From contig NZ_NESI01000010.1 in the NCBI RefSeq assembly GCF_002778325.1, forward strand, positions 62,001-126,000: 64,000 nucleotides of DNA. The letters run 5' to 3'. The DNA comes from Limnohabitans sp. B9-3. Lineage in GTDB: Bacteria > Pseudomonadota > Gammaproteobacteria > Burkholderiales > Burkholderiaceae_C. A program made the position numbers and the translations under genes. The notes beneath the pieces are model-generated. The model had not been told where the DNA came from. It was given only the letters and a program-made list of their open reading frames with translations, and ran no database searches. Shown here piece after piece: positions 48,481-57,839 of the stretch. How positions within the stretch are numbered: the first letter of the stretch is position 1; every line of letters begins with the position of its first letter.

Positions 48481-49428
48481 ATGCACATTCTGTTCGTTGC
48501 CGACCCGCTGTCGACTTTCAAAATTTACAAAGACACCACTTTCGCGATGATGCGCGAAGCCCAAAAGCGCGGTCATCAGGTGCTGGCGTGTGAGCCACAA
48601 GACATCGTGTGGCAAAGCGGCCAAAAGGTAACGGCGCGCGTGCAACGCGTCCGTTTGACGGGCGACGCGACCGATTGGTTTGAGGTGCAAGGCGTGGACG
48701 AACATGTGGCGTTGCACACCGCAGATGCCATCGTCATGCGCAAAGACCCGCCGTTTGACAGCGAATACTTTTACGCCACCCACTTGTTAGAGCAAGCCGA
48801 GCGCGAAGGTGCCAAGGTGTTCAACAAACCACGCGCTTTGCGGGATCACCCTGAAAAACTGGCGATTTTGGAGTTTGAGCGCTTCATCAGCCCCACCTTG
48901 GTCACCCGCAGTGCGCAGGCCGTGCGCGACTTTCATGCGCTGCATCGCGACATCATCTTGAAGCCGCTCGATGGCATGGGCGGCATGGGCATCTTTCGCG
49001 TGAAAGACGATGGCTTGAACCTCGGTGCCATCATCGAAACCCTCAATCGAGAGGGTGCGCAAACGGTGATGGTGCAAAAATTCATTCCTGCCATTGAGCA
49101 GGGTGACAAGCGCGTGCTCGTCATTGGTGGTCAAGTGGTGCCCTTCTGCTTGGCGCGTATTCCGCAAGGCGGTGAAGTGCGCGGCAACTTAGCGGCAGGC
49201 GGCAAGGGTGTGGCGCAAGCCATCTCGGCGCGCGACCGCGAGATTGCAGAAGCTTTGGGCCCCGTGTTGGCCGAGCGCGGTTTGCTGCTGGTCGGCCTCG
49301 ATGTGATTGGCGACTGTTTGACCGAGGTGAACGTCACCAGCCCTACGTGTTTCCAAGAAATTTTTGACCAAACCGGCTTTGACGTGGCTGCGATGTTCAT
49401 CGACGCTTTGGAAGCCGCTGCGGCTTGA
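48481..49428 (+). CDS. gshB: Glutathione synthetase
   Basis: GshB (315 residues) joins gamma-glutamylcysteine and glycine with ATP. It has the N-terminal domain (MHILFVADPLSTFKIYKDTTFAMM), the ATP-grasp body (ILKPLDGMGGMGIFRV) and the C-terminal metal-binding VNVTSPTCFQEIFDQTG. Full length. It completes the gshA-kup-gshB operon and converges, five bases apart, on an amidotransferase gene. Confidence 0.96.
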   Translation: MHILFVADPLSTFKIYKDTTFAMMREAQKRGHQVLACEPQDIVWQSGQKVTARVQRVRLTGDATDWFEVQGVDEHVALHTADAIVMRKDPPFDSEYFYATHLLEQAEREGAKVFNKPRALRDHPEKLAILEFERFISPTLVTRSAQAVRDFHALHRDIILKPLDGMGGMGIFRVKDDGLNLGAIIETLNREGAQTVMVQKFIPAIEQGDKRVLVIGGQVVPFCLARIPQGGEVRGNLAAGGKGVAQAISARDREIAEALGPVLAERGLLLVGLDVIGDCLTEVNVTSPTCFQEIFDQTGFDVAAMFIDALEAAAA

Positions 49429-49433
49429 CGCTT

Positions 49434-50207
49434 TTAGGCCTCGCGGCCTTCGACAAAGACCTTTAGCTCTCCGGGCTTAAATTCGGTCCACACCTCATCG
49501 GTGGTCAGTGGCGCGGTGACCACCACAGCCACACGGTCATCGGGCTTGGCATGTTCAGCGAAGTTGATGCGCATGTCCTGATCGCTCAAGGTGGCCGTGG
49601 CAAATGGGTATTGACGCTCGATGTACCAGAGGTGGGTCGACGCATGGGCCCACAGCGCCTGCCCGTTGGAGAGTAAAAAGTTGAACGTGCCGTGCTTAGC
49701 CACTTGTGGCACCAACTCGCGCAAGGTCAACGTGAGCTCGGCGACAGACGGCACGCTGGCGTGTGATTTGGCCAGCTCTTGCATCAGCCAACAAAACGCC
49801 TCCTCGCTGTCGGTATGCCCTACCGGTTTGAAGTTGCCGTGCAAGTTAGGTTGGTAATTTTCTAGGTTGCCGTTGTGGGCAAACACCCAATAGCGGCCCC
49901 AAAGTTCGCGCACAAAGGGGTGGCAGTTTTCCAGCGCCACGACGCCTTGTGTGGCTTTGCGGATGTGCGCAATGACGTTGCGACTTTTGATCGGGTATTG
50001 GCGAATCAGCTCTGCCACGGGCGACTTGCTGGCGGGCAAATGGTCAATGAAATGGCGCAAGCCGCGGTCTTGCTCGGAGCCTTCAAAAAACGCAATGCCC
50101 CAGCCGTCACCGTGGTGATCGGTGACGCCCGCGCGCTGGGCAAAGCCACTGAAGCTGAAGGTGGCATCTGTGGGGTTGTTGCAGTTGAGGCCTAACAGTT
50201 GGCACAT
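49434..50207 (-). CDS. Class II glutamine amidotransferase (YafJ-like)
   Basis: This 257-residue Ntn-type amidotransferase has its catalytic Cys2 exposed after Met removal (MCQLLGLNCNNP). The HGDGWGIAFF, HIRKATQG and HNGNLENY motifs place the glutamine-binding site as in the YafJ/EgtC-like family. It has no synthase domain, so the acceptor of the ammonia is unknown. It could act as a glutaminase or gamma-glutamyl hydrolase; its neighbour, the glutathione operon, makes a gamma-glutamyl substrate an appealing guess (inference). Confidence 0.85.
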   Translation of the reverse strand: MCQLLGLNCNNPTDATFSFSGFAQRAGVTDHHGDGWGIAFFEGSEQDRGLRHFIDHLPASKSPVAELIRQYPIKSRNVIAHIRKATQGVVALENCHPFVRELWGRYWVFAHNGNLENYQPNLHGNFKPVGHTDSEEAFCWLMQELAKSHASVPSVAELTLTLRELVPQVAKHGTFNFLLSNGQALWAHASTHLWYIERQYPFATATLSDQDMRINFAEHAKPDDRVAVVVTAPLTTDEVWTEFKPGELKVFVEGREA

Positions 50208-50264
50208 GGTGAGGGAACTTTGTGAAGAAAAAGAGGGCGAGACTTGTTGGCGTTGCGCTGCGGA

Positions 50265-51740
50265 TTAAGGTGCGACGGTGTCTTGTCGTGGTGCGCGCGG
50301 CTCACGAATCTGCCAAGCGGCCACCAGCGCGAAGGCACACACGCCGGCCAGCATCAAAAACACATCGTCAAATGCGGCCAGCCTAGCGGCCGAGGTGGTG
50401 CTGTTGACCAAGGTGTCACCATGCACAGCCAGGCGCCACTCCAACAAAATACCGCACAAGCTGACCCCAGCCGCACCGCCCAGCATGCGTAAAAAATTAA
50501 TGGCACTGGCGCCCTGAGGAATCAGGTGGGGTTGCAGTGACCGCATGGCGCCCAGGTTAAGTGAAGGCAAGATGAAGCCCAGCCCAATGCGCCCCAAAAT
50601 GGCCAAGGCCACCAACACCCACAGCGCCGTTTGTAAATTGACCAGCAGCATCAGCGCGAACGACAGCGCCAGCAGTGTTAGACCAAAGCTCACAAACAAA
50701 TGCGTGGGGTGCGTACTGGCATAGCGTCCCACCACGGCAATGGTCAAGGCCAGTAACAAGCCAGACGGCAGCATCAAGGTGCCCACATGGCTGGGGGAGA
50801 GTCCCAGCCCCAGTTGCAAATACACCGGAATCAAATAGGTCGACCCAAACATGGCGATGCCGTAGATGAAGGCGACCAGCGTACCCATGGCAAATGGCCG
50901 ATGCTTGAACAGGCTCAAATTCATCAAGGGCAAGCCACCACGCTGAGCCTGCACACGCTGCCAGAACACAAAACTCACGATACACACCAAGGCCCCCGCG
51001 ATCAACCACGCCGAGTTGGTCCAGTGACCGCTGTGCAGCAAGACCAAGCCATTGAGCAAACACAACGTGCCTAAGGTGGCGAGGGTCAGTCCGCCGACAT
51101 CAAGCGTGGGTTTGCCGTGATTGGCCGTCACGCCACCGGGGGCGGTGATGGGGACGTAGCGTTTGGCCATCCAGAGGGAGGCCAAGCAAAACGGGATCAC
51201 CATGAAAAACAAGGAGCGCCAGCTCATCCAATCCACCAAAATGCCGCCAATGCTGGGGCCGATGGCAGGTGCCAGCACCACGCCCATGCCAAAGAAGCTG
51301 TTGGCACGGCCTTGTTCGGCATTGTCAAACGCCCGCAAGATGATGATGGCGGGAATGGGTTGCACCACGCCAGCGGCGAGCCCCTCGCTCACCCGAGCCA
51401 CCAGCACCCAGTTGTAGTCGTTGACCAGCCCACCGCCTATGCCCGCTGTCATCAACAGCCACATGCAGCCGTAATACGTGTTGCGGTAACCAAAACGGGC
51501 CAGTAACCAAGGGGTGGTGAGCATGGAGACCGTCATGGCCACCATGAAGCTGGAGCTCACCCATTGCGCCTGTTCTTGGCCAATGCCAAAGTGCAAGCTC
51601 ATGTCGGGAATGCCCACGTTCATGATGGTGGAGGACATGATGGCCGCCATGGAGCCAATCATGACCGTGGCCAACATCAACCAGCGATGGCGCGTCCCGT
51701 AGCGGCTTTGGAGATCGGCAAGAGAGCCAGGTGCGTGCAT
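50265..51740 (-). CDS. DHA2-family (EmrB/QacA) 14-helix exporter
   Basis: This 491-residue major facilitator has 14 helices. The N-terminal part has the helix-1 motif SMAAIMSSTIMNVGIPDMS, WLLARFGYRN (motif A), and VLAPAIGPSIGGILVDWMSWR, the motif C of drug-proton antiporters. No periplasmic adaptor (EmrA-like) or outer-membrane channel is adjacent. The ATG at 51740 was chosen; an in-frame TTG 11 codons upstream overlaps the promoter region of the photolyase-like gene. Divergent from that gene with a 47-base gap. Substrate unknown. Confidence 0.87.
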   Translation of the reverse strand: MHAPGSLADLQSRYGTRHRWLMLATVMIGSMAAIMSSTIMNVGIPDMSLHFGIGQEQAQWVSSSFMVAMTVSMLTTPWLLARFGYRNTYYGCMWLLMTAGIGGGLVNDYNWVLVARVSEGLAAGVVQPIPAIIILRAFDNAEQGRANSFFGMGVVLAPAIGPSIGGILVDWMSWRSLFFMVIPFCLASLWMAKRYVPITAPGGVTANHGKPTLDVGGLTLATLGTLCLLNGLVLLHSGHWTNSAWLIAGALVCIVSFVFWQRVQAQRGGLPLMNLSLFKHRPFAMGTLVAFIYGIAMFGSTYLIPVYLQLGLGLSPSHVGTLMLPSGLLLALTIAVVGRYASTHPTHLFVSFGLTLLALSFALMLLVNLQTALWVLVALAILGRIGLGFILPSLNLGAMRSLQPHLIPQGASAINFLRMLGGAAGVSLCGILLEWRLAVHGDTLVNSTTSAARLAAFDDVFLMLAGVCAFALVAAWQIREPRAPRQDTVAP

Positions 51741-51787
51741 GCGACCAAGTGTAGCTACGCTGGCAGGGCACAATTGACAAAAACAAT

Positions 51788-52999
51788 ATGCACGTATTTC
51801 CTCCTACGCTCGAAGCCGCGCGGCAGCGCTTAGCCCAAGTCAACCCCAGAGATTACGCCCAGACGCGCAATGCGTTGGAGGGCGCGGTGACGGATTTGTC
51901 TCCCTATTTGACCCATGGATTTTTGAGCGTAAAAGATGTGGCCTTTGCCATGTACAAAAAGCACCGTTTAGGCGTGCAACACAAGTTGTTGTTTCAATTG
52001 GGTTGGCGCGAGTACTACCAACATGTGCATGGCCACCTTGGCGACGGCATCGGTCAGTCTTTGCATGAAGGCGTGCTGCCGGATGACGCCTACAGCTTGG
52101 TCGTGCCCGACGATGTGCGCACCGCTTGCTCGCATGTGCCGGTGATTGACCAAGCAGTGCGCACACTCTACGCCACCGGTTATCTGCACAACCACGCCCG
52201 CATGTGGCTGGCGAGTTATTTGGTGCATTTGCGCAAAGTCCATTGGCGTGTGGCGGCCGATTGGCTTTACAGCCATTTGCTCGATGGTGACTTGGCCAGC
52301 AACTACATGAGCTGGCAGTGGATCGCGGGCACCAGCAGCAACAAGCCGTATTTGTGCAATGCAGAAAGCATAGAAAAATTTACACCGCCGTCTTGGCACA
52401 GCCCAGGGACGGTGTTGGATGAGAGCTACGAGGTCCTTGATTTGCTGGCGCGCAGCCGTGCCACGTTGTCGCACGAGCGCCGCGACAGCGCGCCTTGCCA
52501 AGAGCCCCCTGTCTCTTTGCAACCTCCTGAACATTTCGGATTTACCGCACCCGTCCATCGCGCTGTGTTGAATAAAACGGTGTGGTTGGTGCATCCTTGG
52601 CATTTGGCAGACATACCCCCTGATTTGCCTGACGACGTGGTGTGCGTGGCGGTGGCGTGGTCTGACCTCCCGTGGGCGCAGCCTTGGAGCCTCGCACGTT
52701 GGCAGTTTGTAGGTTTGCGCATGTCGAATCTCGCGCCACAGCGTTGGTACGGCACACAACAACAAGTGGCTTTGGCCTTGTCAACCGCTGCACAGGTGCA
52801 CACGGTGGCGCATTTGCGCTTGCCAGCGCTTGCGAGCGTCAACTTAATTCAGCGACCGGCACCGCGCTTGTTCAAGCCGATTGAAAAACCCCAAGAGTCA
52901 TTTTTCAAATGGTGGACGCAAGTGACCAAAGACGTGCGCCATTTGCAGCAACTGGTGCTGCCGCTTACTCGGTCGGAGCCAAGCGAACCGATGAAATGA
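51788..52999 (+). CDS. Photolyase/cryptochrome homologue with reversed domain order
   Basis: The 403-residue protein starts directly with the FAD-binding helical domain of photolyases (about 5-225): TDLSPYLTHGFLS, QLGWREYYQHV, GYLHNHARMWLASYLVH, and LDGDLASNYMSWQWIAG at 165-181 followed by TSSNKPYLCNAES. There is no N-terminal alpha/beta antenna domain. Instead residues 264-345 (TVWLVHPWHLAD, LPDDVVCVAVAWSDLPW, SLARWQFVGLRMSNL, QVHTVAHL) read like that Rossmann domain placed after the FAD domain, i.e. a circular permutation. FAD binding and light-driven repair or sensing are likely; the DNA lesion is unknown. Its 3' end overlaps a convergent gene by 35 bases. Confidence 0.75.
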   Translation: MHVFPPTLEAARQRLAQVNPRDYAQTRNALEGAVTDLSPYLTHGFLSVKDVAFAMYKKHRLGVQHKLLFQLGWREYYQHVHGHLGDGIGQSLHEGVLPDDAYSLVVPDDVRTACSHVPVIDQAVRTLYATGYLHNHARMWLASYLVHLRKVHWRVAADWLYSHLLDGDLASNYMSWQWIAGTSSNKPYLCNAESIEKFTPPSWHSPGTVLDESYEVLDLLARSRATLSHERRDSAPCQEPPVSLQPPEHFGFTAPVHRAVLNKTVWLVHPWHLADIPPDLPDDVVCVAVAWSDLPWAQPWSLARWQFVGLRMSNLAPQRWYGTQQQVALALSTAAQVHTVAHLRLPALASVNLIQRPAPRLFKPIEKPQESFFKWWTQVTKDVRHLQQLVLPLTRSEPSEPMK

Positions 53000-53360
53000 A
53001 GTACTGGGTCTCGCCAAAACACTCGGGCAGGCCTCTGTGTTGCGCATATTCCAGCACCACTTTTTGGCCAATGTGGGCGTTGATTTGATCGGCAATGGCG
53101 GTATCACGCACGGTGAAGGCGAACTTCTCGGGGATGGTGGGCATATTGGCCAAGGCGCGCATTTGCTCGCCCTCCCACGTCTTGCAGACCCAGCCCTTGT
53201 AGGACAGCTTTTGCACATAGCCCACGCTCTCGCCCTGGGAGTAAGTGAAGTTGTAGGCAAACAGCAAGTAGCCGCCGGCTGCCAATGCCACGAAGAGCAC
53301 CAAGCCCATTAAGGAGCGCAAGGCGATGCGAATCAAAGTTTGGCCAAACGGGGTGGACAT
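52965..53360 (-). CDS. Small single-pass membrane protein, unknown function
   Basis: The 131-residue product (ATG at 53360) has one N-terminal helix (about 15-36, LRSLMGLVLFVALAAGGYLLF) and a periplasmic domain of about 90 residues with two cysteines (KGWVCKTWEGEQMRAL at 56-71 and GLPECFGETQYF near the C terminus) that may form a disulfide. I do not recognise a named family; it looks conserved in style, not a shadow, because the membrane start and periplasmic fold are coherent. The 3' end overlaps the photolyase-like gene antisense. Confidence 0.65.
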   Translation of the reverse strand: MSTPFGQTLIRIALRSLMGLVLFVALAAGGYLLFAYNFTYSQGESVGYVQKLSYKGWVCKTWEGEQMRALANMPTIPEKFAFTVRDTAIADQINAHIGQKVVLEYAQHRGLPECFGETQYFISSVRLAPTE

Positions 53361-53412
53361 GGTGTTTCTCGAAAGAATTGAAAAGTACGCTGAATCATAG
53401 TGCCGAGCCTCC

Positions 53413-53441
53413 ATGAAAAACGGCTCCCGAAGGAGCCGTTT
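53413..53441 (-). terminator. Rho-independent terminator after glcB
   Basis: Read on the minus strand: AAACGGCTCC, loop TTCG (a stable C-TTCG-G tetraloop), GGAGCCGTTT continuing into TTTTT. It is placed 25 bases beyond the glcB stop. Confidence 0.88.
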
Positions 53442-53465
53442 GCGCCAGGTCAAACTGAAGGCAGA

Positions 53466-55685
53466 TTACGCCGCGCCAGCCTTGACCTTCAAGCGCCAGG
53501 CGTGCAACAAAGGCTCGGTGTAGCCGCTAGGCTGCTCTTTGCCTTTGAACACCAAGTCGAGGGCGGCTTGGTAGGCAGCGCTCTTGCTGAAGCGGCCGGC
53601 CATTTTTTGGTACAGCGGGTCACCAGCATTTTGTTTGTCCACCACCGACGCCATGCGCTTGTACGTGGCTTTCACTTCGGCGGGTGTCACCACGCCGTGG
53701 AGCAACCAGTTGGCAATGTGTTGGCTAGAAATACGCAGCGTGGCGCGGTCTTCCATCAGGCCCACGTTGTGGATGTCCGGCACTTTCGAGCAACCCACGC
53801 CTTGGTCAATCCAGCGCACCACGTAGCCCAAGATGCCTTGCACGTTGTTGTCCAACTCTTGTTGCTTGTCGGCGTCTTTCCACTTGGGCTTGGCCACCAC
53901 GGGCACTTGCAGCAAGTCGTCCAAGATGCCGTCGCGCACTTTGCTGTAGTCGACTTTTTCCAACTCTTTTTGCACATCCACCACTTTGACTTGGTGGTAA
54001 TGCATGGCATGCAACACGGCGGCGGTGGGGCTGGGCACCCAAGCGGTGTTGGCACCCGCTTTGGGGTGACCAATTTTTTGCTTCAGCATCTCAGCCATCA
54101 AGTCGGGCATGGCCCACATGCCTTTGCCGATTTGCGCTTTGCCGCGCAGGCCGCATGACAAGCCAACCAGCACGTTGTTCTTTTCGTAGGCCTGAATCCA
54201 AGCGCTGGACTTCATGTCGCCCTTGCGCATCATGGGGCCGGCGTACATGCCTGTGTGCATTTCGTCGCCAGTGCGGTCGAGGAAGCCGGTGTTGATAAAG
54301 GCCACGCGGCTGGCCGCAGCGGCGATACAGGCCTTCAAGTTCACGCTGGTGCGGCGCTCTTCGTCCATGATGCCCAGCTTGACGGTGCTGTCAGCGAGAC
54401 CTAAGACCTTCTCGACGCGACCAAACAACTCAGCGGCAAACGCCACTTCGGCTGGGCCGTGCATTTTGGGTTTGACGATGTAGACCGAGCCGGTGCGCGA
54501 GTTGCGAATGCCGTCTTTGCCGTGGCCTTGCAAGTCGTGCAGGGCAATGGCGGTGGTGATCACCGCATCCATGATGCCCTCGGGGATCTCGTGTGTGGCG
54601 CCGTCTTTGCCGGTGTACAAAATGGCGGGGTTGGTCATCAAGTGACCCACGTTGCGCAAGAACAGCAACGAGCGGCCATGCAGCTTGACGGGCTGGCCGT
54701 CTTTGCCGGTGTAGACGCGGTCAGCGTTGAGGCCACGCGTGAAGGTCTTGCCATTTTTCTCGACAGCCTCGGTCAAAGTGCCTTTGACGATGCCCAACCA
54801 GTTGCCATAGGCCAGCACTTTGTCTTCGGCGTCCACCACGGCCACGGAGTCTTCCAAGTCCAAGATGGTGGACAAGGCGGCTTCCACGATCAAGTCGCTC
54901 ACGCCCGCTGCGTCAGACGCACCGATGGCGGTGTTGCGGTTGATTTGGATGTCCAAATGCAGGCCGTTGTGTTGCAACAGCACCGACGACGGTGCAGCCG
55001 CATCACCTTGGAAGCCGATGAATTGCGCGGCTTTGGCCAGCTTGGTGGTCTTGCCGTTTTTCAGGGACACGACCAACTCGCCACCGACCACGGTGTAGCC
55101 GGTCGAGTCGATGTGCGAGCCGCTCTTCAGAGGGGCTGTGCGGTCCAACACAAAGCGTGCGTATTCAATCACTTTGGCGCCGCGCACGGGGTTGTAGCCT
55201 TTGCCTTTTTCTGCGCCGTTGGTTTCGGGCAAGGCGTCGGTGCCGTACAGGGCGTCATACAAAGAGCCCCAACGTGCGTTGGCGGCGTTCAAGGCGTAGC
55301 GGGCGTTCAACACGGGCACCACCAGTTGGGGGCCAGCTTGCAAGGCCAATTCGGCATCCACGTTTTTGGTGGTGGCCTTGACCTTGTCGGGTTGGGGCAC
55401 GAGGTAGCCAATTTTTTCGAGGAAGGCGCGGTAGGCCTTCATCTTTTTGATGGGACCAGGGTTCGCTTTGTGCCAAGCATCCATCTCGAGTTGGATGCGA
55501 TCACGCTCGGCCAACAAGGCGATGTTCTTGGGGGCCAAGTCTTGCACGATGGCATCAAAGCCGCTCCAGAACTGCGCTTGGCTCACGCCAGTGTCAGGCA
55601 ACACTTGGGTGTTGATGAAGTCTTGCAACTGGGTGGCAACTTGCAGGCTGTGAATGGCCGTGCGGGGGGTGGTGCTTGGGGTCAT
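53466..55685 (-). CDS. glcB: Malate synthase G
   Basis: GlcB (739 residues) condenses glyoxylate with acetyl-CoA to malate in the glyoxylate/glycolate pathways. Full-length G-type single chain. It includes [23 protein letters not shown] (metal and glyoxylate region), the TIM-barrel segments [17 protein letters not shown] and [17 protein letters not shown], and a C-terminal cap ([19 protein letters not shown]). GGAGAG precedes the ATG. No glcDEF or aceA genes are nearby. Terminated by a clear hairpin. Confidence 0.96.
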   Translation of the reverse strand: MTPSTTPRTAIHSLQVATQLQDFINTQVLPDTGVSQAQFWSGFDAIVQDLAPKNIALLAERDRIQLEMDAWHKANPGPIKKMKAYRAFLEKIGYLVPQPDKVKATTKNVDAELALQAGPQLVVPVLNARYALNAANARWGSLYDALYGTDALPETNGAEKGKGYNPVRGAKVIEYARFVLDRTAPLKSGSHIDSTGYTVVGGELVVSLKNGKTTKLAKAAQFIGFQGDAAAPSSVLLQHNGLHLDIQINRNTAIGASDAAGVSDLIVEAALSTILDLEDSVAVVDAEDKVLAYGNWLGIVKGTLTEAVEKNGKTFTRGLNADRVYTGKDGQPVKLHGRSLLFLRNVGHLMTNPAILYTGKDGATHEIPEGIMDAVITTAIALHDLQGHGKDGIRNSRTGSVYIVKPKMHGPAEVAFAAELFGRVEKVLGLADSTVKLGIMDEERRTSVNLKACIAAAASRVAFINTGFLDRTGDEMHTGMYAGPMMRKGDMKSSAWIQAYEKNNVLVGLSCGLRGKAQIGKGMWAMPDLMAEMLKQKIGHPKAGANTAWVPSPTAAVLHAMHYHQVKVVDVQKELEKVDYSKVRDGILDDLLQVPVVAKPKWKDADKQQELDNNVQGILGYVVRWIDQGVGCSKVPDIHNVGLMEDRATLRISSQHIANWLLHGVVTPAEVKATYKRMASVVDKQNAGDPLYQKMAGRFSKSAAYQAALDLVFKGKEQPSGYTEPLLHAWRLKVKAGAA

Positions 55686-55757
55686 GGGTCAACGCTCTCC
55701 GGTAGTTTTAAAAATACAGATCTCAAAGACAAAAATTCAGGACGAATCTTAGGCCAA

Positions 55758-55780
55758 AGCCACGCTCTTATTGCGTGGCT
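55758..55780 (-). terminator. Candidate terminator hairpin after the SLAC1 gene
   Basis: AGCCACGC (55758-55765) pairs with GCGTGGCT (55773-55780), loop seven bases. On the minus strand only a short TTT follows, so termination there is uncertain. The remaining 130-base gap holds the glcB leader and nothing else I can name. Confidence 0.45.
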
Positions 55781-55815
55781 AAATTTTTCAGATGTCGTGA
55801 CTTCTAGAGGCCTAA

Positions 55816-56844
55816 TCAGCCTTCGGCCACCAGCAGCGTGCCTGCGCGCAAACCGCGCCAAGTGCCGAGGGTCAAGCCCAAAATCACCAACGAGGTGATG
55901 GCCAACATGCCCGTCGCTGGCAGTTGCAGCCAAGCGCCCTCAGGCGTGCTGCTCAGTTGCAACGTCAGTGCGGTGAATGCAGCCAGCGGAAAGCTCATGC
56001 CCCAATGTCCCATGCCGAAGGGCTGTGCGCGGATGGCATCGAGTTGGGTCAGCGCCCACATCAAAAAGAACAGGCCTACGCCCCACAGGGCCCAAACAAC
56101 AGGCATGGGGGTGTTCAATTGCAGCATGTCGAGGCCAATGATGGAGGGGGGCACGACGGTGATGAAGAGCGCGGGGCTCATGCGTGCAGGCAGGGGTCCG
56201 GCTTGCACCAAGCGCACGATGAGCAAGGTCTGCAGCACTGGCCACAGCAGCAGACCGATGCCCATTTGGGCGGTGGCCCAAGGCGCAAACCCCATCGTCA
56301 CGCCACCCAAGGGCGCCAACACGTTGCCGACGACAGGGATGAACAACACGGGGGTGAATGTGGTCCATTGCAAGCCGCCTTCTTCTTTGGGGCGAAGCCA
56401 GCGTCCCAGCACCCAGACCGTGGCGGCTAGTTCCAACAGCGAACCGGTCAGCCAGGTGATGCGCAGCAGGTGGTCCAGCCAAGGAGCTGTATTCCAAAAC
56501 AGCGCCGTCCCTAAGGTGGACAGCAACAGCAGCGAAATGGGCAGGGTGGCCATGAAGGCATGACGTACGGGGTGCCTCAAGTCGGCTTGTACGGCGGGAG
56601 CGTGGACTTTCAGCCGGACGATGCACGCGAGGCAAAGTGCACTCAATAGCAGCAACGCGAAAGCACCAGCCACCCAGCTCAAGCTCAGCGCCGTGCCACC
56701 CAGCACATCGGTGGCACGCAGCCAAGCTTGTGCCAAACCGCACCAACCCATGACCGGCACAAACCAAGCAGGACCCATGTGGGCGAGTCGTGCCTTGGTG
56801 TTGTGAGTCCAAGGTGTGTGGGTGGCTAGGTTGGCGGCGTTCAT
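55816..56844 (-). CDS. SLAC1/TehA-family anion channel or C4-acid transporter
   Basis: This ten-helix inner-membrane protein (342 residues) is of the TDT/SLAC1 family (TehA, Mae1). The pattern starts GPAWFVPVMGWCGLAQAW and continues with a proline-rich helix set FTPVLFIPVVGNVLAPLGG (usual 'VG' pore turn) and GHWGMSFPLAAFTALTLQL. Members carry dicarboxylates, nitrate, chloride, sulfite or tellurite-related anions; nothing here decides which. It lies next to malate synthase, which would suit a C4-acid role (inference). It is divergent from LysR (53-base gap). Confidence 0.82.
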   Translation of the reverse strand: MNAANLATHTPWTHNTKARLAHMGPAWFVPVMGWCGLAQAWLRATDVLGGTALSLSWVAGAFALLLLSALCLACIVRLKVHAPAVQADLRHPVRHAFMATLPISLLLLSTLGTALFWNTAPWLDHLLRITWLTGSLLELAATVWVLGRWLRPKEEGGLQWTTFTPVLFIPVVGNVLAPLGGVTMGFAPWATAQMGIGLLLWPVLQTLLIVRLVQAGPLPARMSPALFITVVPPSIIGLDMLQLNTPMPVVWALWGVGLFFLMWALTQLDAIRAQPFGMGHWGMSFPLAAFTALTLQLSSTPEGAWLQLPATGMLAITSLVILGLTLGTWRGLRAGTLLVAEG

Positions 56845-56851
56845 TGGGACG

Positions 56852-56857
56852 ATTTTA
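56852..56857 (-). promoter_or_regulatory. -10-like TAAAAT, leaderless SLAC1-family start
   Basis: Minus-strand TAAAAT followed by CGTCCCA and the ATG at 56844 (seven-base spacing). No Shine-Dalgarno between them. Confidence 0.42.
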
Positions 56858-56884
56858 GGCGTGGGCTTCGCGGGGCCCCCCGTG

Positions 56885-56890
56885 GATAAT
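56885..56890 (+). promoter_or_regulatory. -10-like GATAAT, leaderless lysR start
   Basis: GATAAT followed by CGACGGC and the LysR ATG at 56898 (seven-base spacing). A run of Gs and Cs (GGGGCCCCCC) just upstream leaves no -35 match. Confidence 0.42.
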
Positions 56891-56897
56891 CGACGGC

Positions 56898-57839
56898 ATG
56901 GACAAACTCAAAGTCTTCGAGTCCTTCGTGTCGGTGGCCCAAAAGGGTAGCTTGACTGCGGCCGCCGTTGCCGAGGGCGTGGCACCTGCCATCATGGGCC
57001 GACGTTTGGACAGTTTGGAAGCGCACTTGGGCGTCAAGCTCTTGGTGCGCACCACGCGGCGCATCACGCTCACGCATGAAGGCACCGCCTTTTTAGAGGA
57101 TTGCCAACGTTTGTTGGCCGAGGTGGCCAACGCCGAAGCCAGTGTCAGTGCAGGCGGCTTGAAAGCCAGCGGCCATTTGCGCATCACCGCGCCTGCTGGC
57201 TTTGGACGTCGCCATGTGGCGCCGCTGGTGCCCAAGTTTCACAGCATGCACCCCGACGTGACGGTGTCGCTCAACCTCAGTGACCGTGTGGTCGACTTGG
57301 CCGCCGAAGGTTTTGACTGCGCGGTGCGCGTGGGCGATTTGCCCGACTCCTCGCTGGTCAGCGTGCGCATGGCCGACAACCGTCGTCTGTGCGTGGCCAC
57401 TCCTGAGTTTTTGAAACGCTACGGCACGCCTCAAACGCCGCATGATTTGATGCGCTTTCGCTGCCTCACCCTGTCCAGCGATGCGTCGCAAACCCGCGGC
57501 TGGGCCTTTCGTGCGCCCATCGCTGCCAAAGACGGCGATGTCGCAGGCCATGAGGTGATTCATCTGCGCCCTAGTGGTCCGATGGATTGCTCCGATGGCC
57601 AAGTACTGCACGACTGGTGCATGGCGGGATACGGCATTGCATGGCGCAGCACTTGGGAGGTGGAGGCCGAGGTCAGCAGCGGTCAGTTGGTGACGGTGTT
57701 GAACGATTTTTCCGCACCGCCCAACGGCATCTATGCCATTTTTTCGCAGCGCAAGCATTTGCCGCTGCGCTTGCGTTTGTGGATTGACTTTCTCAAAGAC
57801 CACTATGGCCAAGCCGCCTATTGGAGGGCTGTCCAGTGA
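56898..57839 (+). CDS. LysR-family transcriptional regulator
   Basis: LTTR of 313 residues has an N-terminal winged helix (MDKLKVFESFVSVAQKGSLTAAAVAEGVAPAIMGRRLDSLE) and a substrate-binding periplasmic-fold effector domain (90-300), close in style to the CrgA/DsdC-like subgroup. It is divergent from the SLAC1 gene and overlaps the YdjC deacetylase gene by four bases (GTGA), so it may control both directions. LysR regulators often bind between divergent genes, which here is the 53-base gap. Effector unknown. Confidence 0.9.
   Translation: MDKLKVFESFVSVAQKGSLTAAAVAEGVAPAIMGRRLDSLEAHLGVKLLVRTTRRITLTHEGTAFLEDCQRLLAEVANAEASVSAGGLKASGHLRITAPAGFGRRHVAPLVPKFHSMHPDVTVSLNLSDRVVDLAAEGFDCAVRVGDLPDSSLVSVRMADNRRLCVATPEFLKRYGTPQTPHDLMRFRCLTLSSDASQTRGWAFRAPIAAKDGDVAGHEVIHLRPSGPMDCSDGQVLHDWCMAGYGIAWRSTWEVEAEVSSGQLVTVLNDFSAPPNGIYAIFSQRKHLPLRLRLWIDFLKDHYGQAAYWRAVQ

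Noticed and set aside
54459-55898. 479-codon plus-strand open frame across malate synthase
   Set aside because: Antisense shadow of glcB: Gln/His/Val/Gly-rich with no domain, caused by high GC third positions. Same for 15005-16207 (GMC oxidoreductase), 40012-41316 (leuS), 13532-14380 (acyl-CoA ligase) and 57902-58924 (YdjC gene).
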